From the NCBI GenBank assembly GCA_003132085.1, contig PKWO01000028.1, forward strand, positions 1 to 6,862: DNA of 6,862 nucleotides, given 5' to 3'. The stretch comes from Oxalobacteraceae bacterium (GTDB taxonomy: Bacteria; Pseudomonadota; Gammaproteobacteria; Burkholderiales; Burkholderiaceae_D). The translations under genes and the position numbers were made by a program. Numbering within the stretch: position 1 is the first letter of the stretch; every line of letters starts with the position of its first letter. The notes beneath the pieces are model-generated. The model searched no databases and was not told the origin of the DNA. It saw nothing but the letters and a program-made list of their open reading frames with translations. This document shows, in pieces, positions 5,124 to 6,862 of this stretch.

Positions 5124-5501
5124 TCACCAGCGGGTAAATGTCTCGATGGCGTCCACAAGGTCTTTGCGCCCCTCTGAAGCCACGTTTTGAAGCTTCTGCA
5201 ACCGTTTTTCTAGCTCGGTGTACTGCGTTGCGCGAAGCATTGCCGCCTCTGCCGCCTCGATCTTGTCTGATTCGCTCCCCACGTATTCACGAATACGCTT
5301 CTCCCCGGCCTTCGTCGGATGCAGCAAGTACAAATATTTGCCGTTGCGCCAATGCGGTTTTGCATAAATCAGCCCTTGTTTCTTGAGAACTGCCATTTGC
5401 TGCGCTATGTCCTTTTCGGCTGCTGCAAGCTTGTCTATCAAAGCCGGAAGCTTGCTTGCCAAGTCGCCAAGCGACAAGCTTTTTTTGATGTCTTTTTTCA
5501 T
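5124..5501 (-). CDS. 125-aa basic protein, winged-helix-like or DUF6788-like, possible regulator
   Basis: ATG 5501 has AAAGG 9 nt upstream. An in-frame GTG at 5528 would add 9 residues but lies inside the operator-like dyad, so I prefer the ATG. The N-terminal half (about 10-45) is helical, DLASKLPALIDKLAAAEKDI then QQMAVLKKQGLIYAK. A strand pair with GKYLYLLHPTKAGEKRIREYVG (54-75) follows, and the C-terminus (76-123) is a helical hairpin or coiled coil rich in Ala, Glu, Arg. The helix then GLI then hairpin layout resembles a winged helix. The YLY...GxKRxxYVG pattern plus the helical tail also resembles small plasmid proteins of the DUF6788 kind. A perfect dyad 19 bp upstream of its start suggests autoregulation. 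It is a candidate for the protein that binds both modules. Function is not proven. Confidence 0.72.
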   Translation of the reverse strand: MKKDIKKSLSLGDLASKLPALIDKLAAAEKDIAQQMAVLKKQGLIYAKPHWRNGKYLYLLHPTKAGEKRIREYVGSESDKIEAAEAAMLRATQYTELEKRLQKLQNVASEGRKDLVDAIETFTRW

Positions 5502-5519
5502 TATTCGTTGCCTTTCATT

Positions 5520-5583
5520 TGGTGACACGATCGGATGGCCGCGGCCTGCCAGGTGTCACCATTTGTTTTCGCCTCTGCGAAGA
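5520..5583. promoter_or_regulatory. Operator-like module 2 upstream of the 125-aa gene
   Basis: TGGTGACAC (5520-5528) and GTGTCACCA (5553-5561) are perfect 9-bp arms around 24 bp, with an inner palindrome GGCCGCGGCC at 5537-5546 near the centre. TTTTCGC (5566-5572), 4 nt, and GCGAAGA (5577-5583) follow, an imperfect copy of the second dyad of module 1. On the minus strand, TTGACC (5591-5586) could be a -35 with the TTCGC/GCGAA dyad in the spacer, but the -10 there (AAACAA) is poor. Position just before ATG 5501 fits control of that gene. Confidence 0.65.
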
Positions 5584-5589
5584 TGGGTC

Positions 5590-5619
5590 AAAAAATGGGG
5601 CAGGCGATGAACCCGCCCC
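5590..5619 (-). terminator. Rho-independent terminator of the DUF3560 gene
   Basis: On the minus strand an 8-bp GC-rich stem with one mismatch (5619-5612 pairing with 5604-5597, 7-nt loop) is followed by A and then six T (5595-5590). It begins 20 nt after the stop of the DUF3560 gene. It separates that gene from the 125-aa gene, so the latter needs its own promoter. Confidence 0.8.
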
Positions 5620-5639
5620 GAACCGTGCAACAAATAGTG

Positions 5640-6815
5640 TCAAGCGACTTCGCTTGCCTGCAATGCGAGTTTATCCAATGCCTCGCGGACTTGTTTACCG
5701 GCCCATAGTCCGGCGTTGGTCAACTGCCTAACCCACGGCTTGCCATCTCTGTTTGGACTCCACTTAAAGGCGTTATTCTTTAAAATCTTTCTGGTCTGCT
5801 CGTCCGGCTTACCCTCGAAAATGAACATTACGCGGTTCTCGTCCGTGTCTTCCTTGTATGTATAACCGGCCCCGGCCTGTTCGATGCTGACGCGCTCGGC
5901 AAGCTTCTGCAATGCCGCGATGCGGTCTTTAACGCGCTTGATGTTGGCGTTGTTATTGGTGAGTCGATACGATGGATAGCCAATGCGACCGGCAAAATCC
6001 TTCGTCAAAAGATTGGCGGCGGCTTCAGGAGAAAAGCCTAGCGCCTCGATGCCTTTAACGTCTTTCTTGCGCACCAGGGCATTAACCTTTTTCATCATCG
6101 CCTGTTCTTCTTCCATTTTCACAAGCTGAATTGAAAGCTTTCTTACTGCGTCCGGGTCATCGCTGGAAATTCCACCAGTTCCGACACTCTCGGCCTTGTC
6201 TGCGTAGTGCTTCGCTGTGTCGGCCAGGGCGAACGCCTTGCCGAACGTGTTGTGAATTTTTCCTCGATAGTTCCGGTCGCTCCGCTCCGAATGGTGGCCG
6301 ATATGTATAGGCTGGCCGAACGGGATAACACTAGCCATCGATCTAGCGCGCTTATATGTCATGTCGCTGGCTGTGCTTGCCTGGGCTGCGCGAGCCTCAT
6401 AACGCGCTTTGCGCTCGGCTTGTTTCGCTTCGTAGTGGTTCGGGATCGGCTCGGCCTCGACTGGCGCTACTGCCTCCGGTTCCGGGCTGGTTACGTCCAC
6501 AGGAAAATACTTTGCGAATGCTTCGGGAGTAAGTGCAGCCTTGGCAGCGTCCTTTGTCCGGTAGCCGGTGAAAAAGTAATTGGCGTGAATCCCGACCGAG
6601 ATTTTTATCAGTTCGTCGTTGCCGTCATAGTCGGCGTACACGCGATCAAATCCACCGCTTTTTTGACCGGCCTCCATCACGTCACTTGCGGTTACTGCAT
6701 CTCTTGCGGCACCAGAATCCATTTCGTCGTATTTGTAGCAAGTCACCAGCGCGCATTCAGCAAGCAGTGACAGAATCTTCTTGAGGGCATTGCATCGGAT
6801 GGTTTTCATAGACAT
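5640..6815 (-). CDS. DUF3560-domain plasmid protein
   Basis: ATG 6815 has AAGGAAG 6 nt upstream, and the next in-frame ATG at 6809 lacks this spacing. The 391-aa protein has an N-terminal part (about 1-105) with GFDRVYADYDGNDELIKIS (55-73) and YFFTGYRTKDAAKAAL. A Pro/Glu linker (109-126) follows. The DUF3560 region (about 127-250) has a Lys/Arg/Ala-rich helix and the signature IPFGQPIHIGHHSE (164-177). A helical middle leads to a C-terminal segment with FKWSPNRDGKPWVRQLTNAG (350-369), typical of the ends of such plasmid proteins. There is no signal peptide and the protein should be cytoplasmic. The function of DUF3560 is unknown to me. Members are common on conjugative plasmids, often near leading-region anti-restriction genes. 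The gene is on its own transcript, closed by the terminator at 5590-5619. Confidence 0.85.
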   Translation of the reverse strand: MSMKTIRCNALKKILSLLAECALVTCYKYDEMDSGAARDAVTASDVMEAGQKSGGFDRVYADYDGNDELIKISVGIHANYFFTGYRTKDAAKAALTPEAFAKYFPVDVTSPEPEAVAPVEAEPIPNHYEAKQAERKARYEARAAQASTASDMTYKRARSMASVIPFGQPIHIGHHSERSDRNYRGKIHNTFGKAFALADTAKHYADKAESVGTGGISSDDPDAVRKLSIQLVKMEEEQAMMKKVNALVRKKDVKGIEALGFSPEAAANLLTKDFAGRIGYPSYRLTNNNANIKRVKDRIAALQKLAERVSIEQAGAGYTYKEDTDENRVMFIFEGKPDEQTRKILKNNAFKWSPNRDGKPWVRQLTNAGLWAGKQVREALDKLALQASEVA

Positions 6816-6831
6816 TTTCGGCTTCCTTGTA

Positions 6832-6854
6832 TTGACTGTTTTACGTTGACGGTT
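6832..6854. repeat. Paired TTRACNGTT motifs upstream of the DUF3560 gene
   Basis: TTGACTGTT (6832-6840, inside TTGACTGTTTTAC) and TTGACGGTT (6846-6854) lie 17-39 bp upstream of the DUF3560 start. Similar motifs TTGACCGTT (3634-3642) and TTAACTGTT (3650-3658, inside TTAACTGTTTTAC) precede the lipoprotein gene. ACTGTTTTAC is identical at both places. They may be binding sites for a shared regulator or chance promoter-like sequence. The right edge of the window cuts off further upstream sequence. Confidence 0.35.
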
Positions 6855-6862
6855 ACTACTCT

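Noticed and set aside
5502..5528. GTG 5528 as start of the 125-aa gene
   Set aside because: It falls inside the operator-like dyad and has no ribosome site, while ATG 5501 has AAAGG at usable spacing.
6207..6770. 187-codon plus-strand open frame
   Set aside because: It is the shadow of the DUF3560 gene, which has the family signature, ribosome site and terminator on the minus strand.

Overview
The window looks like the oriT/leading-region backbone of a mobilisable or conjugative plasmid from a Gram-negative bacterium, most likely a proteobacterium. The reasons are an IncP-type (RP4-like) nick sequence, a MobC-type relaxosome accessory protein, an StbABC-like partition/positioning operon, a lipobox lipoprotein and a DUF3560 plasmid protein. 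I cannot name the species. No replication gene, relaxase gene, tRNA, rRNA, IS element or CRISPR array is visible.

Layout. (i) 1-1786, minus strand: a tightly packed operon reading mobC-like gene, then an 82-codon gene, then a zeta-toxin kinase gene that runs off the left edge. Gaps are 2 and 5 nt. (ii) 1787-2057: the control region. It holds a 9-bp inverted repeat, a TATCCTG|C nick-like site at 1847-1854, an extended -10 promoter for the mob operon, and seven 9-bp TGTCGATAT-type repeats phased at 11 bp. (iii) 2058-3614, plus strand: a three-gene operon with the size order and features of stbA-stbB-stbC of IncW plasmids (small DNA-binding protein, ParA-like ATPase, membrane-anchored protein). 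(iv) 3615-4960, plus strand: a small lipoprotein, a 50-aa membrane protein and a two-TM bacterial PH-domain protein. (v) 4961-5123: convergent gene ends with three stacked palindromes. (vi) 5124-6815, minus strand: a 125-aa basic, possibly DNA-binding protein and a 391-aa DUF3560 protein with a good intrinsic terminator.

How it may work together. If the nick site is real, the transferred strand is the + strand starting at 1854. The stb operon and the cargo would then enter a recipient first, and the mob/zeta operon last. The minus-strand genes of block (vi) would be templated directly by the incoming strand. The StbA-like protein probably binds the phased repeats lying between the two divergent operons, linking plasmid stability and transfer, as known for R388. 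The zeta gene sits directly behind mobC, a position where a relaxase gene is often found, with an unrecognised 82-aa protein in the antitoxin slot.

The most novel-looking signal is a pair of near-identical regulatory modules at 4294-4367 and 5520-5583. Each holds TGGTGACA-N26-TGTCACCA followed by TTTTCGC-N4-GCGAA. One precedes the PH-domain gene and the other precedes the 125-aa protein gene, which suggests a small regulon controlled by a plasmid-encoded regulator.
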